Under the pieces are notes generated by a model. The model saw only the letters and a program-made list of their open reading frames with translations. It had not been told where the DNA came from and searched no databases. Shown here one piece after another: positions 49,755-61,100 of a stretch of 64,000 nucleotides of DNA (positions are counted from its first letter, which is position 1; every line of letters begins with the position of its first letter). The translations under genes were made by a program, and so were the position numbers. Origin of the DNA: Paramacrobiotus metropolitanus (Eukaryota > Tardigrada > Eutardigrada > Parachela > Macrobiotidae); assembly GCF_019649055.1 (NCBI RefSeq), contig NW_026570223.1:2046001-2110000 (forward strand). Reading direction: 5' to 3'.

Positions 49755-49949
49755 ACAAATTGGGTGTATATTGGGCCCACTATCGGCATTCGAACAGGAA
49801 CTGAGATGGTAAGGAGGCAAAATAACTGGAGCTTATTAATACGGTATGACACTTGCACAATGCTGGAATACGAATAGTGTAAAAAGAAAAACAAGTCGAA
49901 CAATTAACAATCCAGAAATCATCTGTATAACAAAGCTGGGTACAGTCTG

Positions 49950-50732
49950 TCACACTTGAGGCAACTGGTTGGAAACAGGATGAGGCATCACCGGATCTTC
50001 CCCCATATCTTGCAACAGACCATTCACATGGTTCAAAACGATAGGGTCATAACTGAAAAAGCAACACACGGTCTTCGAGGGAATCAAACAGTTCTGCTAG
50101 GACCGAGGACGTAATCCGCTTCGATTCCCCGCTTTGTTCAAGCAAAGCTACAAATCTGTTGAAAATTGCTTCCTGTGATTCATTTGTACTGTTTCAGTTT
50201 ATCTACATGCAAGTTTAACAAATCAATTGTACTCGTACTGTAATTGTTATAAATCAAATCCAGCAGGTTGAAAGTCGAAATATTATGTATATTTCAGGTA
50301 AAAGTTAAAACCCAAAACATTTCACAACTCAAAATTTAATAATAATTTGAAATATGTTATCGAACTGCGACGGCAGCAAAAACAGTAACGAATCCCACTA
50401 AATGTGAAGGCTAACGTGTAACTGGTAAGCGGTAACTGATTAACTTTTTAGGGAATCAAGTTTGGATTAACTTTTAAGGGAAGTCACAAGTCAGTTTGCA
50501 ACTCTGCATCGTACCTGCATCCGTAGAACTTCACGTTTGATAGAATCTTCGACCAACATTCCAACTGATCCGGGGTATACTGATTCTGACTGCCGTAATG
50601 CAGAAGGAACTTCTTTCGAAATATCCACTGGATCTTGGTTTCGTGCTTCGACCGGAAAGTATCCACGTTATTTTGTGTGATGCTGTCAGGAACCTCCTGA
50701 TCTTGAACAAGGGCAGGATCGTAATCCATCAT
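49950..50732 (-). CDS. CDKN2AIPNL: XTBD-domain protein, CDKN2AIPNL-like
   Basis: The XTBD (XRN2-binding) domain docks onto the 5'-3' exoribonuclease XRN2 and stabilises or recruits it in the nucleus. Two minus-strand exons, 50732-50515 and 50052-49950, are joined in phase 2 and give 106 residues (human CDKN2AIPNL is 116). The core reads KIQWIFRKKFLLHY, then ECWSKILSNVKFYGCSYD, then NHVNGLLQDMGEDP. It parallels the human order WKARMEFILRHL, LSLSMVWANHLFLGCSYN and VMEMADGIEVED. The splice is placed inside the Cys-Ser-Tyr motif. Reading through gives a stop after a few codons, whereas splicing restores the family's C-terminal helix. The protein is just the domain, without the long tail of CDKN2AIP. 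Confidence 0.82.
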
Positions 50733-51307
50733 GCAGTTTCTGCTGCGCTTCTGTTCTCGGCATACATACTAACGCGCCATTGCCGCTGTCTCTCTCGGCC
50801 GCTTTAAATTATTGCAGCTTAATTTTTGTCGACCAGCAGTGCTTTCAAAGTCAAACAAGTTCGCAATATGACAAAGCCTCGCAAAAATCGCGAAAATTTA
50901 ACGACATCAGTTCAGTGTAAACGGCTTCCAAACTTTGACCGAGGCCGGAAGTTCCATCAGAGGTTCAGAGCTTGTGCTTCTTTACCACGCCCCGAAACGT
51001 AAGGCAAAAGCTCTGAATGGTTACACATGGATAACCGCACTCTACGGCAGTCAATGAATGTGTAAAATGCGTAAATCACATAGACCGGTAGACATCCGAA
51101 AGGCGAAAACGCAAACCGTCAAACGCCAAAAAAATCAGTCTCGAATATTGCACTCGTAGTTGTAGAGAATCCTCTAGTGCTATTCTGTGCGAATACTTGA
51201 TTCATAATTTTTTTGTTACCTCATAGACATTGGCGGCAAAGCCAATATTAGCAGTTGGTTCATATCCCGCAAGCAGCGATTTCCTTTGGTTATTTGTTTT
51301 TAACAAG
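50733..51307. other. divergent spacer XTBD gene / NMRK
   Basis: 575 bases between head-to-head genes, presumably holding both promoters. No TATA box or further exon is evident. Confidence 0.45.
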
Positions 51308-52875
51308 ATGCATGGAGAGCTTCCCAACGGAGGTACTAGTAATGGACTGCCTGCCAAGCGCTTGGAACACTCACGGGCACATCACGAGCCGGGCAATGAT
51401 GTAATTATTGTTGGGATTGCAGGGTAACTTCGCGATTTTTCGCTATTCTATTGGTTTTCCTGGACACTCAATGTTATTTGACGCTTGATTCCGAATGAAT
51501 TTCGTATAACAGAGCAACGAATGCCGGAAAAACCACTGTAGCGCGGCGGCTTTTGGAAGAATTTCCGAGATCTGCGGTCGTCCATCAGGACGATTTTTTT
51601 CGGGTACTCCGTACTTACTGTCTGTATGCGTAATCGTACTTCGTAGCTCCTGGTGGCATACGGGAAAATATGTCTTAATTGTGATGATTATTTTCCAGAG
51701 TGTTGATGATCCAGCCCATGAGCATGTTGTGGAAATTAATCATCACAACTGGGATAGTAAGTGTGCTAACACCTAATGCGAAATGAACTCTAATACTTCT
51801 ATGTTTAATGGTTGCATAGTTCTTTAAAACCCGAAATATTTTTCTGTTATTAACGTGAGATTAAAATTCTGTACGAGTATATCTGTTTTTATGTTTTATG
51901 ACGTTATTTTTTCGTAACTGAGCTGGGAACTGATTGAAAACAGATTATTGATAACGGCGACCAACTTTTGTTTGTGTGAAGAAATATTCGCTCAAACAGC
52001 GTGCGTTATCAGATAACACAGTCGGTAGCTTCACTCTGGCTGGTCAGTGTGATCCAACTGGATTTTGCTCTATCGTACATCGCGTTATAATAGTTTGTAA
52101 ATTATTGTAAACATTGCCTATTAAATGGTGCGCAGTTTGCTCTGGCATCAGTAATGATAATAAAAATAAAAATAGCGTATTTTTTGCGGACAGTTTTATT
52201 TTTCTGATTTCGTTGCAGCCATATCAGCCGTTGATTTCGAACGAATGCTGCAGTCTGTTAAGGAAAATTACACCGTTTTACTGGAGAAAAATACTAGACC
52301 AGTCGGTGCGGATTCACGGCCGAGACTGCTAATCCTGGAAGGAATTTTGATTTTCAATGTGCCGCAGTTAGCATGCCTGCTGGACCGGAAATACCTCATT
52401 ACTTTGACCAAAGAAGAATGCCGACGACGCCGGTTAACTCGCAACTACGATCCGGCTGATGTTCCCGGATATTTCGATCTTGTTGTGTGGCCGATGTACG
52501 AAAAGTTTCTAGCGCAGTTGCAGGGAACAACTGATATCGGTGAGAAAGAACTCTTCGCGAAGGTGGCAGTTTTTTCTGTCACATATGAATATTTCAAGAG
52601 TTTATTAAACGTTTTCTTTTTCCGGCGATAGCGAATCTTTACAATATAACTTCGATTTTAAACTCCATGACACATTGTTGGTCTTTTCAGAGTATTTTGA
52701 CGGAAATGACGCTTCGGAGCGCACTGTGCAAGTTATCGTATCGGATTTACTTAACCTCTACCGGGAGCGGCTTCGAAATACGCCACCTTCTGAAGAATCA
52801 CCCGTGTTAAAGAATTATTCAGTCGGCAAAATTCCCCGAAACCCGTCTGGTGATGCATCCGTTCCTGTTGTATAA
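51308..52875 (+). CDS. NMRK: nicotinamide riboside kinase
   Basis: This kinase phosphorylates nicotinamide riboside to NMN in NAD salvage. Five exons: 51308-51423, 51513-51603, 51699-51756, 52219-52539 and 52691-52875, giving 256 residues with phases closing. After a polar N-terminal extension of about 28 residues come the beta strand DVIIVGIAG and the P-loop GATNAGKTT (about residues 39-47). The catalytic-base motif QDDFF is at 64-68. Then come NWD, LLILEGILIFN, the lid region ECRRRRLTRNYDPADVPGYF and VVWPMYEKF. These match human NMRK1 and NMRK2 in order, including PxDxPGYFD and VWPMY. The C-terminal 45 residues are unconserved. The start is the first in-frame ATG. Neighbours give no functional hint. 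Confidence 0.93.
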
Positions 52876-53536
52876 ATGTTGATAGAATTGCTGTGGTGTG
52901 TTTCCATGTTGGTTTTGGACCATTTTAGAGAATACTCTATCTCGTTATTAACTTATTTTATCCTTTATATATATGGAAATGTTTCAACAGTTTGCGAGGA
53001 TGCATGTTTTACATCCGAGTTGCTTTTAATTCGATTTCCATGGGATTCTGGCTGTACCAGTCTGCTTGTGCGTTACAGCTTCCGGTTGTGGTGGGTGGCA
53101 TGAAATAAAGTACAAGAATCTCATCACGATTTTCTTATCTTAACTTAATAAATCTGCTACCGTTTTATCAAAGCTGTTTACGAAAATTACAGGCCATCTT
53201 TCACAATTTTGATGGATGCAGTTTGCAAAGATAGGATACGAATAAATTTAAGATTAGAAAGCAGCTCCCAATCTGGCATTTCCGCTTATGCCCTTGTATA
53301 GGCATCCAATCAATGCCCAGCGAAATCTTAACTGCCACGCCTCCGCAAAGGTTTCAAAAATACCACAACAAACTGGAGTAGAACTTGATTTCCCATTTTA
53401 AACATTAATTTGAATTTTATGGTGTTTAACTGTTTATCATTTTAGGCAGCATTATTGTTAATTTTAAAAGATTATATTTCTTTACCGTGCCTAAAATTGT
53501 TTCCACCCTTTGATCACTTCAGTCATTGTTGATGCT
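52876..53536. other. spacer NMRK / SETD3-like
   Basis: About 660 bases between two genes on the same strand. It contains the NMRK poly(A) signal at 53104-53109 and presumably the promoter of the SET-domain gene. A frame at 52876-53103 lacks support. Confidence 0.45.
53104..53109 (+). terminator. poly(A) signal AATAAA, NMRK
   Basis: AATAAA 228 bases past the NMRK stop. Confidence 0.5.
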
Positions 53537-56500
53537 ATGGAAAATCTCCGCCAACAAGTTGTCGACTTGGCGAAAGGTATAGGCTTCGCTAAGTAAAGTT
53601 ACCAGCTACGAATGCAGTTCGCACCGCAATTTGTTTTGCAGCGGTGGAGTTCGTCGAAGGAGTGCTCGGCACGTCTGCGGTAACGTTCTCCTCGAAAATC
53701 TCCGCATTTTCCGAGCTATACGATCGCATTGATTCATTGATCAAGCAGCAGTCAGGTAAATGCACCGGCCCATGCATCAACATAACTGATCAACGGACTT
53801 GGTATGACGTGCAAGTGTTCTGTTGAAGGACGCAAAATTCTTTCATGGAACCGCGCTGATCACTTTCCCGAACTGCTCCAGTGGATTGAAAAATTCCCGG
53901 GCGCCGATGTATCGCAGGTGGAAATCAAGGAAGCGCCTGGGCGCGGTTATGGAGTTTACCTTAAAGAATCCATTTCCCCGGAGGTATAAAATCTGCATGC
54001 ACGGTTCAAATGGCAAGCAGCACGGTTTGCAGGATTTTCAGCACTAAATTGATCTTGCTTCTTAATTTTTCGGTTGATTTGGTTAGAGTGAAAGACCCGT
54101 GATAAGAGTTCCTCAGTCTGCGTGCATTACCGGTTCCTATTCCAGTTCCTTTGCAATCGGTACAGTCATCTTTTTGGACATTTATCGTTTACCTAATTAC
54201 CTTTAAGCAGTTAAGTAATCGTCTCGTAATATTTTGTGCTTAGGCCGATGTTTATCCATTCTTCCTCTTCCGGAAAATCTCAAGCTGGTCGGAATTCTAA
54301 TGTCAGAAGTCTGTCAGCTGAATGAATCGCAGTGGAGCTGCTATCTGAGTTAGTAATGCGGTGCTCTAAAAGAAATAATGGACAGTTAGGTCTATGGCAG
54401 GTTTTTCTAATCAGCTTTCCTAAGATTTGAGCTAGTGCATGTAGGGTCACATATGCTAGCTCGTCATGTTAACTTTTGCATATTACAGAAATGATGGCTG
54501 TAATAATTGTAATTCATAAGGATGCGTTGATTTTAGGATCTCTTCCAACCGATTTCAGCACGATTATGCACCTGGATCCCGTGTCTCTTCGTTGTCTAGA
54601 AGGATCAATTTATTTTGGCAAGTGTTAAATGTTCAGTTCTCCTGATTTTAAGTGGACACTAAATCTAATAGCCTTCACTGAATTCAGCGCTGTATTTCAG
54701 CTTTCAGCACAATCTTGCCATTATAATTTTAATTCGGCAGTGCAAATTAAATTTCCGTATTCCTATTATGTACGAGTACTCTGTAGTATGTAGTACTATG
54801 TACTATTAAAGATTTATTTTTTTTTGCTTTTTGTTATAATGTTTGCCTCATCCATTCGCGCGCTGGTTGAACTCATTAGTGGGATTTTTACAGATGATGT
54901 TGTGCGGAGATATTGCAACGTTTGTAAACATTACATGAATTCCGTGATTGCCGTCGACATTCGGGTTACCAGCAAGGTAAGAAGCATAGTACTCTGTAGT
55001 TAGGTAGTTCGCATTTTTAAGTAAGGCACACGTTATCCTGAACCGAAAAGACATATCGCAGCGCAAATGTTTGTTGCTTTTGCAGGGGGAGAAGAAGAAA
55101 TTCGCTTCTTTGTTCACATTTGAGCTGTTCCGGTGAGGATGCAGAACGGTGCATTCCCGCAGTGCAGTTCATTGTAATTTTATTTATATTGCGTTTTACA
55201 GTTGGGCTTTAGATGTCGTTATGACCCGATCCAATGCTGTGCCGGTTCCTGGTTTAAATGAACCTATCATAGCTTTGATACCATTGCTGGATATCATCAA
55301 TCACGGAAAGGGCAAGGTATGCTTTGTTTTGCAGCGGTAAAAGACGCGTTAAGCGAGAAAGCGTTCTGCGGCAGAGGTAAATAGAACCGTGTAATAGTGC
55401 GGTTAAAAACTGAGTGGGCATTCAGCTACTAAAAATGGTCTGTATTTAACAGGTTGCTGATTAATTCCCAATTAGCTTATTGTTGAAACGTGTTACAAGG
55501 CATGATATGTCCAAATGTTTTTAGGATAAATTTAGCTGTGTTTCGGATGAGAGTAAAACATTCTTCGCAGAGTTGCGGTCGACACAAGAACTTAATGCCG
55601 GAGAAGAGGTTCGCTCGATTATACCGTAGTATATGCATTCGCTGATAAATCAGTAGTGTTTCTTCCAGCTTCTGATGAGCTATCAGCCATTGTCTGTCAA
55701 AAACCGTTTAATTAATAACGCTTTTGTCACTGCGGACGAAGGAATTTTCCAGCTTTTTATTGGTTAGTATTATATCACATCTTGCCTAACCTACTGTCAT
55801 GGTGGTCAGTTAATTTGTTGTTATTAAATCAGATTTACAATCTCAGACGGAAGAATCGGTGAAATCGATTTTGGGCGACTGCGACGCATATTTTCACAGG
55901 TATGCAATTTGAGCTATTCGGAAAACAGCTGTTTCCCTATTCCGTTTCGAATTATTTTACAGGCGCGAAAATGGCACGTGGGAAGTGCTGGGTGAATTTC
56001 TCCCATCCGGACAGGTCACCGATTTAACTTTGACCGTTTTACGTACAGCTGTGGCGCTAAGGGAACGGGATCTCTGTGTCGGTAAGCAATAAAAATTAGC
56101 AAAAAATTTCGCAGAAGTTATCTCCATTAATTTAACCCGAAACAAGAATTAAGGACCTCAGAACAGTCGGAAGTCTGTATTTCATTGGAGATCTGTTTTT
56201 ATGCTACCTTGATGTGCAGCTGCATATTCCGTAGGAAAAGCCGTTCCCGAAATCTTCATCCCAACCGAACTAACTGTTGACAAGCAAGTGTACACGATAA
56301 TTGTCCGCACGGCTACGGAATTGCTTAACCGGTTTCCTAAAGCATCAGCTGAAGTAAGCAAGCGCCTTTTCTGAATTCTAACGTTTTGAAAATAACACGA
56401 ACTTTCCTTTCACTTTCCTTACACATTTTCAAAATGTATTCATGCTGTTTGTAGGATGGGCATAGTTCCGCTCTGAAGGACTGCACAAATGTGGGTGTTG

Positions 56501-56646
56501 CTCAGTTGTGTCGTGATGAGGTTGCTGTGGAAAAGGCTCGTTTGCAGTGCATCATTAGTCATAACTCAGACCAGCTGAAGTCAGTGTTGAAGCTATTAGT
56601 GATAAGCGCAAAAGACCAACGCGTGGCTGTGGATTCTGCATCTTGA
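53537..56646 (+). CDS. SETD3: SET-domain protein-histidine/lysine methyltransferase, SETD3-like
   Basis: SETD3 methylates actin His73. Fifteen exons: 53537-53576, 53642-53755, 53829-53983, 54087-54159, 54244-54348, 54537-54617, 54894-54976, 55086-55132, 55202-55316, 55525-55608, 55669-55762, 55833-55899, 55963-56081, 56235-56353 and 56455-56646. They give 495 residues (human 594). SET landmarks are DHFPELLQWIEKFPGA, GRGYGVYLKESI, RWALDVVMTRSN, LIPLLDIINHGKG (Asn-His about 266-267) and ELNAGEELLMSY (Tyr about 304). The order and the VMTRxN motif favour SETD3 over SETD4 or SETD6. The usual YGxxSN after the catalytic Tyr reads YQPLSVKN here. Exon 6 must end at a GC donor. The C-terminal helices match the Rubisco-LSMT substrate-binding domain only weakly. 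Family placement is firm; substrate is inferred. Confidence 0.85.
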
Positions 56647-56876
56647 AAACATAATCTATTTGCGAGGTTTTTGTATGATTTTTAACAGTTCAGCCTATGC
56701 AGTATAACCGTGTACATTAGTTTTAACTCTTTTTGCATGTCGCAACTAGTCGAATCTGTGTCCAGTTTTGAGAACGCTATCGTTTTTTTAAACAGATTGT
56801 TCAGATTTGTAGTCTCTTGATCCAGGAATGAAGTGACCACTGACTATTGTAGTATTGACTGATCGCTTACTCGACA

Positions 56877-56882
56877 AATAAA
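56877..56882 (+). terminator. poly(A) signal AATAAA, SETD3-like
   Basis: AATAAA 230 bases past the stop of the SET-domain gene. Confidence 0.5.
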
Positions 56883-58109
56883 CGCTTGATAAATAACCTC
56901 ATTTTATTGAAGTTATATAAAGTTTCGATCCGACTAAGAGTGTCCATAAAGCGCAATTAATACGCTAAGCTGCTGATTTGCGAACCATTTCAAAACAGCA
57001 AATCGAAACATAGTAAACTTGAAAAAACTTGCAACAGGCATATATTTTCCAAAACAAGGCATATACTCGTATTTTCCAAAACAATACTAATTTTATGATA
57101 TTGGAAATGTAGTTGTGCTTATTTTTAATCCGAATTAATATGGGAAAACGTAAATTTTTAGAGTTCTGTAGGGCATATGAATGCGGTATTGCAAATGTGG
57201 AATACTATTGCATTCTCATAACTCCTGAACGAAAGCCGGTTAACACAAAATACAGTAAGTACGAGTATATTTCTAACACCGATATACAGTCTGCATATAT
57301 TACGAAGAGTCAGACATCTTTCTCTGTTGGCTGGTATACGGCCAGTGCAGCGCACCATGGTGCATAAGCTATGATTCATAGAGATAAGAACGGGTATGTT
57401 AAAAAACGGAGCTCTGCAGCGCGGTATCTCGAATACGTGCGGTATAGTTGTTTTGACCATTCAGAGCATAGATAAGCTCCGGATCGTGATGACACACGTT
57501 ACCAGTCGTTTCTACTGCGCATAATGCACAAAAAACCTACATAGGCGTTGGAAGATACCCGAATGTCTGAATCTGAGCATTGTTGTGGAACGATAGCGCA
57601 CCAAAGCAAGTCTGCCTTGGCGTTCCTTTAATTTTGCACTGTATACGTGTGGTGCTAACTGCTCGATTATGTCACAGAATCTACTCGTAGCTGTATAGCA
57701 AAGCTGAAAGCGGTAGGGATTTTACGGCCCTACGTCATCGCGTGTTGAATTGATTTTCCCAGTGTATGCCGCTAGCTAGCAATACCGGTCGGAAATGTCA
57801 TCGCTATCAGCTGCCGCTGCTTTCTTATAACAACGTACGGTACAACCGTATACTTCACGCTGTCAGTCACAAAATGATTCCGCATGCGCTACAGTGCGGA
57901 AACAGCTGAGAGTGAACGCAGCTTTCCTCGGCAAAAATTAATATTTTCTTACATGTCTTATCCGTATCGCGCGGCCATGAAAACTGGAATCAGTGTATCG
58001 CTATCAGCACCAGACGAGGTTTCCGGTAGTCTAGCCTTTTCTTCGCTTTATCCTTTTACGTACCAACGGTTTCCTTAAAAACCACTGTTGACTGAAGTTC
58101 CATTGGCCA
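56883..58109. other. intergenic region SETD3-like / P450
   Basis: About 1.2 kb. Frames at 57113-57367 and 57158-57460 overlap on opposite strands, lack splice support and resemble nothing I know. The sequence next to the P450 presumably carries its promoter. No TATA box stands out. Confidence 0.4.
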
Positions 58110-61100
58110 ATGGCGCTGATACACATCTTGCTGTTTATTGTGGTGATTTTGTTCCTGTTGTACAAAGTCCAACCACAGTATGTGGCGCGCTGGCTGGACA
58201 AAGTGCGCGGCCGTCTTCCCCCCGGGCCGTTTGGCCTGCCCATTATCGGGGTAACCGGGATCAGTGGGCAGGCCCCCTGGGAGACGTTCACGGACTGGGC
58301 CGGTAAGTACGGAAGTCCGTTAATCAGCTTCTTCAACGGATCCAGCTTCACCGTCGTCATCTCCGAATCTGATCTCGTCAAAACCGCCATGAAGAATCCG
58401 GCGTTCGACGGCCGGCCAGCCAATCACGCCTCTAAAGAATATTTCGGACGAGGTACGTGGTCATCTCCGGTCAGCAAATTATTGAGCAAAAATAATAATA
58501 CTAGCTTACAGTACACAATACTTATAGACAATCAAAGATTTAGCGTGCAATACAAATACGTATACAGATACATATATGCAGGTTTGTATAATTCAAGATT
58601 AGATTTTTCGGTTGTGGGTAGAAGGAACACTTACATAACTGATATTTACAAAATTTAGTGTATTAAAGAAATAATTTTCTGTTATTAATTACGAAGCCAG
58701 TTTTCATGCTTAAATCTTCGGATGATGTATTATGTTTCGTCTCATGCCGTATTTATTTAGAGTAATTTAACTGCATATAAAAATAATGCAAACATTCCCA
58801 GACAAGCGCCGTTGATATATTCAGTTCTCGTTAGACGGCAGCACACAGTGCAGATTACAGAAACTGTTGTGTTGTTGTCCAGGCACGCGCTGAGTGTGTA
58901 CATAAGTGTTAACGTGGGAAGTATTTACACTTGAGCCCACTACGGCGCAGAGGCAGCTAATTTCCGGTCTGATTGACTTTACCTTGTCTCTCGTGAATGA
59001 CGGGATTCTGTTTGCTTTTTGTCACAGGCATTGGATTCACGGAAGGCGACACGTGGAAAACACATCGGAAGCTGGTTGTTTCCTCCATGAGATTTCTCTG
59101 TAAGTTCATAAATGGTTTCAGTGATAATGTGTCAAGAAAGGCCAGGCCGAATATATTGCTAATATATATATGCTAATATCTGTAAGCGTAGTGCTAATAT
59201 ATATTGTTAACGCACTTTCCTCTATTTCCGTAGTTTCCTTAGACAGCTTTATGTGTTTTGCCGCAATACCGGCCTCTTCTGCCGCTCTAAGTTAATTCGT
59301 CCGTATCAATATTATTTGTTGCGTAAACCGAAAACAGGCAGCTCGTATCTCAAAGATAGCAATTTGCTAATTTCGTTTAACATCGCCATAATTCGCCACG
59401 TACCGGTACAATTGGAGGATGATTAATGGAGACATGTTCTCGACCACATAATCATAATCAGATTTTATAATCAATTACTTTTTTGCCGCGTTGACCATAT
59501 ATTTGCCGCAACCATATTTCCATTTTGGCATATTTGATTTTTTTCTTAAGATTGAATTATCTCTTTTGGGGCGCTATTCATCATCCACATGGCAATAAAT
59601 TGGACCTAGCTCATTAAGATTATTATAACGGTACATTTTGGGAAAAGTTTGCCGGCTAATCATTACCGCTAATGCAAGGTCGTTTAACGCTATTTTGTCA
59701 CGAGATGAGCACATTTACTCTTGCTAATGTACATTTGCAGCGGGCAGCGGTAATCCCCAGATGGAGTTTGATAATCACATGAAAAAGGGTGCCTGGAATT
59801 TAGTATGCTCCTTTCGGGATGCATCCTCAAGGGAATTTGATCCGGCTCCATTCTTAACACAGGCGGGTATGTGCATGTGTTGTTTGCATGTGCGGCAGTT
59901 CACGCTTGCGTGGCTAATTGACTGTCCGCACTGCATTCGTTCTACCGTCGACCGGAAGTCATCGGCCTTTCGAAAATTACAATGCCAAGGTTGCCTCAGG
60001 AACTTGACAAAAACTATCCCAATTGTTTTTTGAGAAAAATAAGTGTTTTCCTGATCCTAATGATATCGTAAATGGCGTAAATGCTTAAGTTTTTCTGAAA
60101 AATCACTGAGAGCGTGCAAAATTTAATGGAATCTCACCATGAAAATATGGACATAGATATAGAAATACGTTATAGATATACACAGTGTTCACTTAGTCGG
60201 TACACATACAAATATGCGTGTTGTTTATTAAGGATAATTATATTTCGATAATAAAACGTTGCATTAAGTGGTACTGTTTTTTATACAGTTGCAGATATTT
60301 TGTCATTCCTGGTGTTCAAGAATGCCCTGACTTCGGATGATCCGCGCTTTAATGCCATGATTAACTGCTGTGAACGGGTGTTCTCCATTAATCCCAACAC
60401 GGATGTCATGAATCTCTTCCCATTCCTCCAAAGCCTACCGTCTTTCCAGAAGAAGCGTGCATTTTTTGCGCAGACCCATGAAGAGCTTTTCAGTATTACG
60501 AAAAGCGTGATTTCCACAAGAAAAGCCGAACTGGACAAGGATAAACAGATTCTGTCTGATGAGGCGGTAGATTTCACCGAGGCTCTACTCAAACAACAAA
60601 CAGCGGCATCCACTGAAAATGCAAAATTTCTAACAGGTATTGATGGAATAAAACTCTTACGCAAAATACTTTACTTGTAATTCAGCCGTACTTTGCATTT
60701 GAAAAAATAAATCTGATTGGGTGTGCTCTCATAATTAGGCGTCCATTACTATCACTTCACGGAAATCCAAGCACAGATTTCTAAAAATGTTGAACTGTCT
60801 TCAGACTTGGCAATGCTACGATGCAGTAACATACGAGAATATCGTTGATTTATATATATAATATGTATGTTGTGCCTTTAGATGTGGACGTTATGATGAT
60901 GACCACAGAACTGTACATGGGTAAGTGGACCTTACACCGCCATATCTACACTATTGCTACTTTACAAATCTGCGTACTGCACTAATCACTAGACCGCCAA
61001 CTTTTCTTGTAAATTGCAATGTTGCTTAATTTTACTGTGTCTTACAGCTGGCTCTCAAGATACGAAGAATGTATTACACTGGATTCTTTTCGTGCTCATT

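Noticed and set aside
57113-57460. Two overlapping frames on opposite strands upstream of the P450
   Set aside because: No splice signals, no resemblance, AT-rich non-coding composition.
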